Virus record (IMG/VR): IMGVR_UViG_3300030419_007131
Coordinates: 1-64,000 of that record
Direction: 5' to 3' (one strand)
From: a virus
Length of the DNA: 64,000 nt
This document shows, piece by piece, positions 1 to 7,507 of the stretch. The notes below the pieces were generated by a model that was given only the letters and a program-made list of their open reading frames with translations, searched no databases and was not told where the DNA came from. The translations under genes were made by a program, and so were the position numbers. Within the stretch, counting starts at the first letter, position 1, and each line of letters begins with the position of its first letter.

Positions 1-386
1 TGCCCGTGGGCTACGTCCACACATAGGATTCGCACGCCCGCATCATAAAGGGCTGTCGCTCTATCTAAATAGTCTCCCGATGTGCCTATCGCGGCGCCCG
101 CATTCGCTTGACATAAACTAATAACATGATCTACTATCTCTACTTGGCGCTCGATTGTGTTGTACCGATGCACTACGGCGAGGCCTCCCTCTTGCCACAT
201 CGCCACTCCCATTTCCTCTTCTGAAATGGTGTCCATTGGACTGGCTATGATAGGCAGCCGCAAAGGGACGTAAGCATAGGGGCCGTCGAAGTGGCTCCCA
301 ATGCTTACTTCTGAACGGCTCCGGATGTCTGAGTATTGAGGCGCCAACAGAACATCATCATATGCTAAGGCTTCTTTAATTTTCAT
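1..386 (-). CDS. IMP dehydrogenase / GMP reductase family enzyme, partial (N-terminal part)
   Basis: The first 128 residues are present; the gene runs off the left end of the window. The start matches the IMPDH/GMPR TIM barrel: AYDDVLLAPQYSDI near residue 8, LPIIASPMDTISEEEMG near 44, QEGGLAVVHRYNTIERQ near 65, and a GAAIGTSGDY...LCVDVAHG stretch near 98-127. The family makes XMP from IMP or reduces GMP to IMP. In cellular IMPDH a CBS pair is inserted after the early barrel strands; here the barrel runs straight on, so the CBS pair is absent. The catalytic Cys loop that would separate the two enzymes lies outside the window. The ATG overlaps the stop of the zinc-protein gene (ATGA). With dUTPase next door and an RNR in the same region, a role in guanine nucleotide supply is inferred. 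Confidence 0.85.
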   Translation of the reverse strand, partial: MKIKEALAYDDVLLAPQYSDIRSRSEVSIGSHFDGPYAYVPLRLPIIASPMDTISEEEMGVAMWQEGGLAVVHRYNTIERQVEIVDHVISLCQANAGAAIGTSGDYLDRATALYDAGVRILCVDVAHG

Positions 387-652
387 TTTCCCATCCTCTC
401 GGCCGCAAGGGTTTCAACCTGCTCCCAACAGGAAGGGCAAGTGAGGAGGGCTCGGTCTTCTTTAACAGTAACATGCCAGGACTGCACTGTGGTTTTGTTT
501 CTTTCAAAAGGTGTCGCACACAAGCAACACTCTTCCGGATGATTTAGCATTGCAGCCGCCTGCTCGGCGAGGACTTTGTTTAATTCCTTACGGATCTGCT
601 TGCGCCTCTTGGTGTTTACCTTGCGTATCTTAGGGCGCTTGGAAGCCTTCAT
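383..652 (-). CDS. Small zinc-binding phage protein
   Basis: This 89-residue protein is not of known function. It has a very basic N-terminus (residues 1-25, Lys/Arg rich) followed by two Cys pairs, CCLC near residues 42-45 and CPSC near 72-75, spaced as a single zinc ribbon. Basic tail plus zinc ribbon suggests nucleic-acid binding, which is inference. It overlaps both neighbours by 4 bp (ATGA junctions with dut upstream and the IMPDH-like gene downstream), so the three genes are almost certainly translated from one message. Confidence 0.7.
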   Translation of the reverse strand: MKASKRPKIRKVNTKRRKQIRKELNKVLAEQAAAMLNHPEECCLCATPFERNKTTVQSWHVTVKEDRALLTCPSCWEQVETLAAERMGK

Positions 653-1131
653 TCGCCAGTGCTTCCGAGGGCGCCCGAACCACGATTAGAAATTGTAATG
701 GGACACCAATCATAAATGTCAGGGCTTTGAGAGCAGACAAACCGTACCGGGACGACAGGGACCACCACCCCTTGTGCCACCTTGTCGCCGGGTGACAAGA
801 ACTGGGTCTCCGTGCCTACGTTGTGGAGATTAACAAACACCTCTCCCTCATATCCACTGTCCACCACACAAGCTCCCACCAAAAGTTGCCTCTTATGGGC
901 GATGCCGGATTTATTCTTAATCTCCAGCATATAACCATGGGGAATCGCGAACACACACCCAGTAGGGATGAGCACACTTTCTCCTGGCTCAATTTTAAAT
1001 ACTGTTTCTGATGCCTCAGTGGGGCTCCAACGCAAGTCAAGGCCGGCGTCGCTCGGGTTCTCCCTGACAGGAGGGAACTGCTGTCGCGGAACGAGGCCTC
1101 CTCCTCGTACCATATAATATTGTAAAATCAT
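649..1131 (-). CDS. dut: Deoxyuridine 5'-triphosphate nucleotidohydrolase (dUTPase)
   Basis: Trimeric-type dUTPase, 160 residues, normal length. It hydrolyses dUTP to dUMP and PPi, keeping uracil out of phage DNA and feeding dTMP synthesis. All five family motifs are visible in order: SDAGLDL (about 27-33), KSGIA (about 73), GACVVDSGYEGEVFVNLHN (about 86-104), GDKVAQGVVVPV (about 114-125) and the C-terminal arm RGSGALGSTG. The catalytic Asp of motif 3 (VVDSGY) is present. A GAAAGGA ribosome site lies in front of the ATG at 1131. The gene overlaps the zinc protein by 4 bp. Confidence 0.95.
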   Translation of the reverse strand: MILQYYMVRGGGLVPRQQFPPVRENPSDAGLDLRWSPTEASETVFKIEPGESVLIPTGCVFAIPHGYMLEIKNKSGIAHKRQLLVGACVVDSGYEGEVFVNLHNVGTETQFLSPGDKVAQGVVVPVVPVRFVCSQSPDIYDWCPITISNRGSGALGSTGE

Positions 1132-1157
1132 TTTAAAAATCCTTTCTGATTTGATTC

Positions 1158-1307
1158 CTACCGTCGACCTTGGCCACGATACTTCTTCTTATAATGCTTG
1201 TTGCCCCCGTGGGGACCTGGTTGTCCGCGCTTGGTAAACTTGCTGTTTCCAATAGAAGTCTTTTTCTTTCTTACTTCGCGCTTCCGCTCTCGATTTTTTT
1301 TCGCCAT
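1158..1307 (-). CDS. Very small, highly basic protein (49 aa)
   Basis: A 49-codon reading frame fills the gap between dnaE and dut. It begins MAKKNRERKREVRKKK and ends KHYKKKYRGQGRR, with a central GNSKFTKRGQPGPHGG; about 45 percent of residues are Lys or Arg. An AGGATAAAGA sequence sits ahead of the ATG and only 8 bp separate it from the dnaE stop, so it looks like a genuine operon member. Composition suggests an unstructured RNA- or DNA-binding peptide, similar in style to ribosomal protein tails. No family is recognised. Confidence 0.6.
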   Translation of the reverse strand: MAKKNRERKREVRKKKTSIGNSKFTKRGQPGPHGGNKHYKKKYRGQGRR

Positions 1308-1315
1308 GATATTCT

Positions 1316-4300
1316 TTATCCTAACAATCTTAAGTTTCTTCTAATCGATCTAGTTGAAAAACCCCATGCAGGATCGAAATCTAATTTACCCATATAGGGA
1401 CGATTCAAATGAATGCGATCTTTCCCTTCTACTATACCCCAACATCTAAACTTTGTCAACACTGAATTAGAATCAATTACTGCAACGATCCAATATGGTT
1501 TTCCATTCTTTGTCTTCTTTCTTATAATCTCTCGTGGAATAAACCACACCAATCCCAACTCCGGGTCATAGTCCGATATGGGAGGCACATAATAACTCTC
1601 CAGTTTGCTTCTCACGTCGTCGGTCATCACCAGATGCATCGGGAAGATGCCGGTGAGCGTCGTCTTGTTATCAATCTCTTCCTCGGTCGTAAAGTCGCCT
1701 TCGTCTTTATACTCCTCGATGTTTTCCAGAAACTTCTTCTTGCTATACACGCGATCGACTGCGACCGCAGACCAGAAGTGCTTGCGTCCCGTAAACCGTT
1801 CGTCCATTAGATTGTTTAGCGCCCCTGACCGAACGAGTACATCCAGCGCTTTCTTGTTCAGCTTGCTGTAGACGATATCGTCGTGGAACAGAAACTCCTC
1901 AATATTATTGAACGGCCTGTTCGCGACAATTTGTTCGATAGCTGCGTCTCCCAATCCCTTAAGTCCTGCGAGGGGCTGAACCAAGCGCTTCGGGTTGTCG
2001 GGATCAATCTCCCACACGAACGAGGAGGTGTTGATGTCTGCCTCCACAATCTCAAAGCCGTTCGACTTCGCGATGTTGATTGCCTTCTCCTTGCGCTTCT
2101 CGGGCTCCTTGTCGAGGAACGATGCCATCCACTCTACTGGGTAGTAGTTGTATAGCCACGCGCATTGGAACGAGATCGCCGAGTATGAGATAGCATGTGA
2201 CTTGTTGAAACCATAGCCCGAGAAGTATTCAAACCTCTCCCACATATCGTCGGCGGTGCCATGACCAATTCCCTTGGATACGCATCCATCAATGAACTTC
2301 TGCTTGAGGCGATTCTTAACGCGAGCTTCTTTGCCCGTGCCCTTCTTGGTCAACACCTTCCGAAGCATGTTGCCCTCGTCTAGCGTAAGGTCTTTGCCGA
2401 GCCTGTGTGCAAGCAGCGCGATCTGCTCTTGGAAGATAAGGAACCCATAGGTCTCTTGGGTTACATCCTTTACGTGCTCATTGATGTAATCAATTTCTCC
2501 GGGATGTGTCTTGGCTTGGATGTATTGCTCGTGCACGTTGGCGGATAGTGGACCTGGGCGATAGATCGAAGTGATGGCCGAGATATCAACTAGTGACTTC
2601 GGCTTTGCGTTCGCGCAGAATTCCTGTGCCCGCTGTTCCGTAAACTGAAAAATACCGGCGAAGTTGGCGCGGTGAAAAATGTTTCTATACACGGCTTGAT
2701 CATCAAAGTCGAGAACATCTGGATGAAGATTCTTATCATAGAACTCTTTCACATCCTCAAATGTCGGATCCGCATTATTATGATGTCTTTTTAAGATATG
2801 CCTAATCGCGCCTTCAATCATCCGGAGGGTTGACAGTCCCAACAAGTCAAACTTGATGAACCCGAGTGGCTCCAAGTGTCGAACGTTCTGCCCCTCCGAC
2901 CAAGGCGACTGTCGAACACCACCCGAACTAATGATCGGCATGTGCTCGTTCAAGTCATCCGCAATCAACACGCCCCCCGCATGACGGGAGCAGGACCGAA
3001 CCTGTCCGACCAGCGCCTCAACGTGCGTCTTGATGTGCGGATACTTTACTAGGAAGCCGCGCAGGGAAGGTGACAATTCCATCACCTCTTCCCAAGTCGG
3101 AGTATAAACTCCAGCCTTGATCCCGTGCTTTGCTTTGGCTGCCGGAGTAGCCTCGAAAATCATACTGGAGGTTACCTTGTTGACTTCAGTAAACTCGATT
3201 CCGTAAAACTTTGAAATGTCCTTGATGAGAGACTTCAACTGCAGAGTGTTCCAGTTTGAAATCGGAACAACTGAGTTCTTGCCCCAGTCTTCCATGAGCA
3301 TCTCCTTGAGTTCCATTGGCTCTGCAACATCATAATCAATATCTGGATAGTCTGTTGCATCCTTGCGCAAGAATCTCTCAAAGAGGAGTCCATACTTGAT
3401 GGGATCAATCTGAGTGATGCCCAGAACATAGGCCACCAGAGAGCCAGCCGCGGAACCACGACCAGGACCAGTCAACTGCACTTGGTTTGCCTTATCAGAG
3501 ATCGCCTTCATGGTCAAGAAGTATTTGCTAAATCCTCGGTCCTCGATAACATCAAGCTCCATCTGCAATCGGTCAGTGTATTCCTTATTATCGTGGAGGC
3601 CGCGTTGGCGCAACCCCTCCAAGGCATAGTTTACCAAAGCCTCGGCGTCGGTGAATCCTGCCGGGACCACGAAGTCTGGAAGTTTGACTGTGGTGTCAGG
3701 CACAAAGTCTTCAATTCTATTGAAAGCAATGTTGTGTGTCTCGGTGATCGAATCCATAACCAGCTGGTCATCATACTCAAAGCCACCGGTCTTGGAATAA
3801 TACTTATAGGCGTCCCACATCTGGTTGCCATTCTTGGGATACAGCTCGTACCCTATCTCTTCAACACCGTCAGGCAGTTCTGTATTGTCCTCCGCCCATG
3901 CTGGCGTTCCTTTGCCAAGCCAGCCGAGGCGCTTGTACAGTTCTCGGTCCTTCCAGGCTTCGTTGTTTGGATAATGACTGTCCGCTGTCGAGATAAGAGT
4001 AATGTCAAACTCTTTAGAGGTTTCGATAATGTACTGATTCAATTCATGCTGCTCTGGAATATTGTTCCACTGGAGTTCTCCGTACCAGCGATCCCCAAAG
4101 ATCTTTACAAACTGACGACTGGTTTCCCTCATCGCCTCGCGCACTGCTTCGGGGCCTTCCTCGCGGTTAGCCCAATAGTTCCCGGCGTACGGACCCCCTA
4201 GACAAGCAGAGGATGCGATAACCCCCTCTGAGTATTTGTCGAGCAGTTTGTAGTCCACGCGAGGATAGCGATAGAAGTTCTCTTCCTTATATGATTCGGA

Positions 4301-4756
4301 GATGAGCTTGAACAGGTTGTTCAGACCCGTTTGATTCTGCGCCAGGAGCACAAGGTGGCGGCGGCGGTTGAGAATGTTCTTTACGGCCTTCTTCGAGGCC
4401 TCTTCGTCCTCAACCGTTGCGCCGGAAGTATCTCCCTCTTTTGCCAATGACTTCGCTAGCTTAGCGTCTTCCTTAATGCGGTTGTAGTCATCGCGCCACT
4501 CATCAATGGAGGGCAAGAAGTATGCCTCTACTCCAAAGATAGGTTTAAATTCCTTTCCTTCGGACTTCATCTTCTGCCAGTGTAAAAACTGGTGCGAGAA
4601 CCCATTCATGTTCCCATGGTCTGTGAGAGCAAGTGCTTCGCCCCCGTTCTCATAGCAAAAATCCATGTGCTCATCTGGATATCCGATGGCATCAAAAATA
4701 GAGCCTGCGACGCTATGTGCATGCAGGCCCACGAAAGGAATCTTTTTCTCTGTCAT
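1316..4756 (-). CDS. dnaE: DNA polymerase III alpha subunit (C-family DnaE type)
   Basis: Full-length 1146-residue replicative polymerase, close to bacterial DnaE (about 1160). The N-terminal PHP domain has HAHS (about 12-15) and LTDHGNMNG (about 44-52), which keeps metal-ligand residues lost in E. coli DnaE. The catalytic palm shows GPGRGSAAGSLVAYVLG (about 430), the paired acidic residues in PDIDYDV (about 470) and the third Asp in FDLLGLSTL (about 634). Further marks are YRPGPLS, QEQIALLAHRLG, GYGFNKSHAISYS and a helix-hairpin-helix near AGLKGLGDAAIEQI. No intein is visible. The family extends primers at replication forks. No separate proofreading exonuclease gene is seen in this window. 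A sigma70-like promoter lies at 4826-4854 inside the preceding gene. Confidence 0.96.
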   Translation of the reverse strand: MTEKKIPFVGLHAHSVAGSIFDAIGYPDEHMDFCYENGGEALALTDHGNMNGFSHQFLHWQKMKSEGKEFKPIFGVEAYFLPSIDEWRDDYNRIKEDAKLAKSLAKEGDTSGATVEDEEASKKAVKNILNRRRHLVLLAQNQTGLNNLFKLISESYKEENFYRYPRVDYKLLDKYSEGVIASSACLGGPYAGNYWANREEGPEAVREAMRETSRQFVKIFGDRWYGELQWNNIPEQHELNQYIIETSKEFDITLISTADSHYPNNEAWKDRELYKRLGWLGKGTPAWAEDNTELPDGVEEIGYELYPKNGNQMWDAYKYYSKTGGFEYDDQLVMDSITETHNIAFNRIEDFVPDTTVKLPDFVVPAGFTDAEALVNYALEGLRQRGLHDNKEYTDRLQMELDVIEDRGFSKYFLTMKAISDKANQVQLTGPGRGSAAGSLVAYVLGITQIDPIKYGLLFERFLRKDATDYPDIDYDVAEPMELKEMLMEDWGKNSVVPISNWNTLQLKSLIKDISKFYGIEFTEVNKVTSSMIFEATPAAKAKHGIKAGVYTPTWEEVMELSPSLRGFLVKYPHIKTHVEALVGQVRSCSRHAGGVLIADDLNEHMPIISSGGVRQSPWSEGQNVRHLEPLGFIKFDLLGLSTLRMIEGAIRHILKRHHNNADPTFEDVKEFYDKNLHPDVLDFDDQAVYRNIFHRANFAGIFQFTEQRAQEFCANAKPKSLVDISAITSIYRPGPLSANVHEQYIQAKTHPGEIDYINEHVKDVTQETYGFLIFQEQIALLAHRLGKDLTLDEGNMLRKVLTKKGTGKEARVKNRLKQKFIDGCVSKGIGHGTADDMWERFEYFSGYGFNKSHAISYSAISFQCAWLYNYYPVEWMASFLDKEPEKRKEKAINIAKSNGFEIVEADINTSSFVWEIDPDNPKRLVQPLAGLKGLGDAAIEQIVANRPFNNIEEFLFHDDIVYSKLNKKALDVLVRSGALNNLMDERFTGRKHFWSAVAVDRVYSKKKFLENIEEYKDEGDFTTEEEIDNKTTLTGIFPMHLVMTDDVRSKLESYYVPPISDYDPELGLVWFIPREIIRKKTKNGKPYWIVAVIDSNSVLTKFRCWGIVEGKDRIHLNRPYMGKLDFDPAWGFSTRSIRRNLRLLG
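1431..1459 (-). promoter_or_regulatory. Sigma70-like promoter for the basic protein/dut/IMPDH run
   Basis: In sense: TTGACA, 17 bp, TATAGT, inside the end of dnaE and about 125 bp before the ATG at 1307. Confidence 0.5.
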
Positions 4757-5601
4757 TTACTTCTCCCTCTATACATAGTATTTGTGTTCGGACGTTTGGT
4801 TTTCTTCCCCAATTCCGATGATATAAATTTACCATACCCCTCCCAGTTTGTCAAGTCATAAAAGCTATTCATTTCTTGTTCTGTTCCGGCCGGACCGCCC
4901 CCAAACACATCGCCCAGTTCATACCCCAAAGAGACTAGCCGTTCCTCAGGGGGAAGTTTTTCGGTGGGCATGCCTTCGTCAGGTGCCTTCCATACTGAGG
5001 CATTCGTGGTGATCACGCGCTTGGCCCTGCGCCACTCCTCCGGGTCAATCACAAAACTAAGGGGGATTCCATCTTTTACCGTTTTCCCCTGATGGGAGAA
5101 GTAAAAAGGAGCATTCTTCCGCAGCAGCGATCGATGCTCTAGGACCTCTTTAGGATCCATCATGCCCATGGGGAACGATACATAATATTGATCCGGCTGT
5201 GTCCACTTGGAAAACTTGGTGTGTATCCAGTACGCTACGTTCGCCCCATAAAGTGCCGACCACGCATAATTGTCCACCTTGTCTCGGTGCTTAGGGTGAA
5301 TAGGTACATAATAAATGGGAACTTCTATGTGTTTGGTTTGTCCAAACTTAGCAAAAGTGCCGCGTTGGATGCTGTCGATATCCGTGGCCACTTCGCCGAG
5401 CCTGTGCCGCAAGAGGGGGGCGACGTCATCGTTGGCCACAATCCATATTGAGGTACAGCCTGCGTGCAAACATTCATAAACAGTGGCTTCGATTGCAGTA
5501 TAGTTGGGGCCCACCGGAACTAGAGAGGCGTCCCACTCCATACCAAATTCAGTGTGCATCCCAGCCACGGGCACCACCCCAGGCATCGTCAACTTAGCCA
5601 T
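4753..5601 (-). CDS. Conserved phage protein, possible nucleotidyltransferase-like fold
   Basis: This 282-residue protein resembles a family I recall from uncultured aquatic phages; its function is not established. The N-terminus, VVPVAGMHTEFGMEWDASL then a stretch ending GCTSIWIVANDD (about 9-60), has the strand-loop-strand feel of GT-A sugar-nucleotide transferases, but the usual glycine-rich signature is not clear, so this is only a suggestion. Later marks are PIYYVPIHPKHRDK, YYVSFPMGMMDPKEV and GKTVKDGIPLSFVIDPEEW. There is no signal peptide or membrane segment. It overlaps dnaE by 4 bp downstream and the 243-residue gene by 8 bp upstream, suggesting a functional pair with that gene. Confidence 0.6.
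   Translation of the reverse strand: MAKLTMPGVVPVAGMHTEFGMEWDASLVPVGPNYTAIEATVYECLHAGCTSIWIVANDDVAPLLRHRLGEVATDIDSIQRGTFAKFGQTKHIEVPIYYVPIHPKHRDKVDNYAWSALYGANVAYWIHTKFSKWTQPDQYYVSFPMGMMDPKEVLEHRSLLRKNAPFYFSHQGKTVKDGIPLSFVIDPEEWRRAKRVITTNASVWKAPDEGMPTEKLPPEERLVSLGYELGDVFGGGPAGTEQEMNSFYDLTNWEGYGKFISSELGKKTKRPNTNTMYRGRSK
4826..4854 (-). promoter_or_regulatory. Sigma70-like promoter for dnaE
   Basis: In sense: TTGACA, 17 bp, TAAATT, inside the end of the 282-residue gene, about 70 bp before the dnaE ATG. Confidence 0.45.
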
Positions 5602-6325
5602 GTAAAACTATTCTTTCGTCCATCTCTGGGGTTTCTTGGAGTGTAAAAGTATTTTTTACAGCATGTCGGAACGAATGATTAAGCGTCAAGCTTCTCCCGT
5701 TCGGCTGCTTGAAACCGTATTCCTTTAACTTGCGAGCCAAAAAAATACGGACTACAGTTTCTGAGCAATCAAAACTTCTTATCTCTTCAGTGTCAATGAT
5801 ACTGCGTGTGAGCACGTCTTTAAAATCACCTTGGGAATTTCGATCTATCCGGCTAGATGTAACAAAGCGAATCTCTTTCACAAAACTGTCACGAACGTGA
5901 ATATTGAAAGTACGGTCTCCGAGCCTAGAGCCGGCTGTAATATCAAACATATCATGCACCACATAGTCTTCGATGATCTCGATAGCGCCGAAGTCTCCAC
6001 AGTTATCTAAATCAAAAATATGCAACTTATCAAATGTAAGAAGCACTTTTGTATTGCCGTCAGTGACCACCTTGAGTCTTCCCTCATCTAGGGAGACGCG
6101 CTGGACCTCAAATGGAATTGGTAGCAACGACCTCATACCCAAGTCAAAGATGCCTTCATACCATTTATTCTTTATGTCTTGGTATCCAACAAAGTGGTGG
6201 AATGGGCGTTGGTCGCTATTCACAATCAGGTGATAGCCGTGCTCTCGCGCAAACGAAACCGCCTCCTCTCGCCACCCAAGGACTATGTTGTCGAAGGTGT
6301 ATTCAAGAGGAGGCAGTTTCATCAT
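5594..6325 (-). CDS. Conserved phage protein of unknown function (243 aa)
   Basis: Not recognised by function. It is a soluble, mixed alpha/beta protein starting MMKLPPLEYTFDNIVLGWRE, with no signal peptide, Cys cluster or P-loop. The middle is rich in beta-strand-like segments (TKVLLTFDKLHIFDLDN, RTFNIHVRDSFVKEIRFV). Its start lies directly against a sigma70-like promoter: the -10 TATACT ends about 7 bp before the ATG, so the message would be almost leaderless. It overlaps the following 282-residue gene by 8 bp and likely acts with it. Confidence 0.6.
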   Translation of the reverse strand: MMKLPPLEYTFDNIVLGWREEAVSFAREHGYHLIVNSDQRPFHHFVGYQDIKNKWYEGIFDLGMRSLLPIPFEVQRVSLDEGRLKVVTDGNTKVLLTFDKLHIFDLDNCGDFGAIEIIEDYVVHDMFDITAGSRLGDRTFNIHVRDSFVKEIRFVTSSRIDRNSQGDFKDVLTRSIIDTEEIRSFDCSETVVRIFLARKLKEYGFKQPNGRSLTLNHSFRHAVKNTFTLQETPEMDERIVLHG

Positions 6326-6331
6326 AGTGCT

Positions 6332-6360
6332 AGTATAGCACCGATGATTGGAGGGGTCAA
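6332..6360 (-). promoter_or_regulatory. Sigma70-like promoter next to a start codon
   Basis: In sense: TTGACC, 17 bp, TATACT. The -10 ends 7 bp before the ATG at 6325, so transcription would begin at or beside the start codon. Confidence 0.65.
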
Positions 6361-6373
6361 GTATTTTGTTTTA

Positions 6374-6709
6374 TTATTCGCGACGCGGACGACCCGCCTG
6401 GGCCGCCTGCTCATCGGGCGTAATTGGCGTGAACTCATCCTCGGCGGACTGGTACCAATATACCCCCCCTATCTCAAGTCCGCCAAGTTCATCAAGCAGT
6501 CCTTCCTCGCCACCCTCCAAGCGCGCTGCTGCAGCTAGCTCGGCGGCGCTCAAGGGCTCGAGGCGTCCTTCATCATTGAGTTTACTCCACAAAGCATTAA
6601 CTTTGTCTATCGCCGACTCGTAACCAACGTCATAGAGCCCCTCATTAAGGAACTTTCTCCAGTTCTCTGTGATTAGCTGGTGGTTTTTAAAACTTGAAAA
6701 CTTGCTCAT
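6374..6709 (-). CDS. Small protein with shared N-terminal tag (candidate packaged head protein)
   Basis: A 111-residue protein beginning MSKFSSFKNHQLITENWRKF then LNEG. The segment QLITENWRKF is a diverged copy of a tag also found at the starts of the proteins at 6761, 13880 and 54342. LNE followed by Gly fits the (I/L)-x-E cleavage rule of T4-type prohead proteases. Behind the tag the protein is Ala/Glu/Leu rich and acidic (SAAELAAAARLEGG, about 65-78). By analogy with the T4 capsid-targeting sequence, it may enter the prohead and be trimmed; this is inference. A TATAAATAG motif lies about 18 bp upstream (6727-6735). The body matches nothing I know. Confidence 0.6.
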   Translation of the reverse strand: MSKFSSFKNHQLITENWRKFLNEGLYDVGYESAIDKVNALWSKLNDEGRLEPLSAAELAAAARLEGGEEGLLDELGGLEIGGVYWYQSAEDEFTPITPDEQAAQAGRPRRE

Positions 6710-6726
6710 GGTATATCTCCGCGTAT

Positions 6727-6735
6727 TATAAATAG
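6727..6735 (-). promoter_or_regulatory. TATAAATAG motif (sense CTATTTATA), candidate late promoter
   Basis: 18 bp before the tagged gene starting at 6709. Sense context is GACTATTTATAATACG. Confidence 0.5.
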
Positions 6736-6760
6736 TCTAACCATAGTCTACCTATCCCAT

Positions 6761-7213
6761 TTATTCTTCTGCGTAACGCTGAAGCTCTTCGTCGTCTAGC
6801 CCTTGTAGTGATGCTACAAAGTCTGGTGTAACAAAGTTCATCGTGCACTCTGCAATTTCGTCAGCATTCGCACGGATAGCCGTCGCAATTGTTTTCTTCA
6901 TCAGCGACTCAATAATATTAGCATCGAAAGGAATATCAGGCACTACTCGATCAGCAAAATCTGCTGCATTGTCCTTTAAATACTGGGCCAATGTTTGCTC
7001 AGCTTCTTGCAAGAAACCCCGAGCCTTCCTTTTAACCATTGCTTGCAGGTCGTCGTCGCTCGCAAGGGCCGCGGTCCCCCCGGTAGCGATGGCGGCCGCA
7101 CCAGCGGCCGCACCTCCCAGTCGTCTCATGGCCGATCGGCGAGACATCTCTTCTTCAGTGAGCAGCTCTTGCTCTTTACTAAAGCGACGCCAGTCTTCCA
7201 TTATAAGTTTCAT
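6761..7213 (-). CDS. Tagged protein with Tat/Sec-like hydrophobic segment (candidate packaged head protein)
   Basis: 150 residues from the ATG at 7213; a GTG at 7216 is the alternative start. It opens with MKLIMEDWRRF, a clear copy of the shared tag, followed by QELLTEEE, a plausible L-x-E protease site. Next comes SRRSAMRRLGG, an Ala/Gly-rich hydrophobic run and ALASDD, which together resemble a Tat- or Sec-type export signal placed about 20-25 residues inside the protein. The rest is helical (LQEAEQTLAQYLKDNAADF). The order tag, cleavage site, export signal suggests a protein packaged in the head, trimmed, delivered with DNA and then sent to the membrane or periplasm; all of that is inference. 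A TATAAATAG motif lies 5 bp before the start. Confidence 0.6.
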   Translation of the reverse strand: MKLIMEDWRRFSKEQELLTEEEMSRRSAMRRLGGAAAGAAAIATGGTAALASDDDLQAMVKRKARGFLQEAEQTLAQYLKDNAADFADRVVPDIPFDANIIESLMKKTIATAIRANADEIAECTMNFVTPDFVASLQGLDDEELQRYAEE

Positions 7214-7217
7214 CACT

Positions 7218-7226
7218 TATAAATAG
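7218..7226 (-). promoter_or_regulatory. TATAAATAG motif, candidate late promoter
   Basis: 5 bp before the tagged gene starting at 7213; sense GACTATTTATAAGTG runs into the ATG. Confidence 0.5.
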
Positions 7227-7227
7227 T

Positions 7228-7506
7228 CTAACTATCCGACAAAATACCGATTACGTGGTTTTCCTTGATGACCGTGAAGGTCTCGCCGTTGTGCTCAATA
7301 TCGCGGAGCATGTGTGCTTCCACAACAAGTTGCAATCCGGTGCCCCAAAGGGTCCCCGATTCTCCCGAGCAATTGATTACCTCAACCACTGCGAATGGAC
7401 TCTCGACAGAGCGGTAGTCCTGGGGTAGCAAGATGCCACTCTCTTCAGTGTCTGTGTCCTCGACCGTCTTAACGACGAGGTAATTATTAACTGGTGATAA
7501 ATTCAT
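7228..7506 (-). CDS. GroES-like co-chaperonin (T4 gp31 analogue)
   Basis: At 92 residues this is the normal size of GroES. The start PVNNYLVVKTVEDTDTEESG matches the Cpn10 first strand and the base of the mobile loop; GILLPQDY is the loop exit; the end FTVIKENHVIGIL matches the C-terminal Cpn10 strands (compare VLIMSESDILAIV). Such proteins cap host GroEL; T4 gp31 does so to fold the major capsid protein gp23. A gp23-type capsid is encoded at 36697-38478, so the same job is likely. Divergence from bacterial GroES is strong, which is usual for phage versions. Confidence 0.75.
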   Translation of the reverse strand: MNLSPVNNYLVVKTVEDTDTEESGILLPQDYRSVESPFAVVEVINCSGESGTLWGTGLQLVVEAHMLRDIEHNGETFTVIKENHVIGILSDS

Positions 7507-7507
7507 T

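Noticed and set aside
3482-4201. Long plus-strand open frame (239 codons) opposite dnaE
   Set aside because: It lies wholly antisense to conserved polymerase motifs and has no ribosome site; a shadow of the codon bias of dnaE.
1316-4756. Intein or split in dnaE
   Set aside because: The motifs run continuously through the palm and helix-hairpin-helix parts, and total length matches DnaE without an insert.
6727-6735. Reading TATAAATA motifs as T4 late promoters on the plus strand
   Set aside because: They would all point away from the genes they precede; the sense form CTATTTA next to start codons and after terminators is the better reading.
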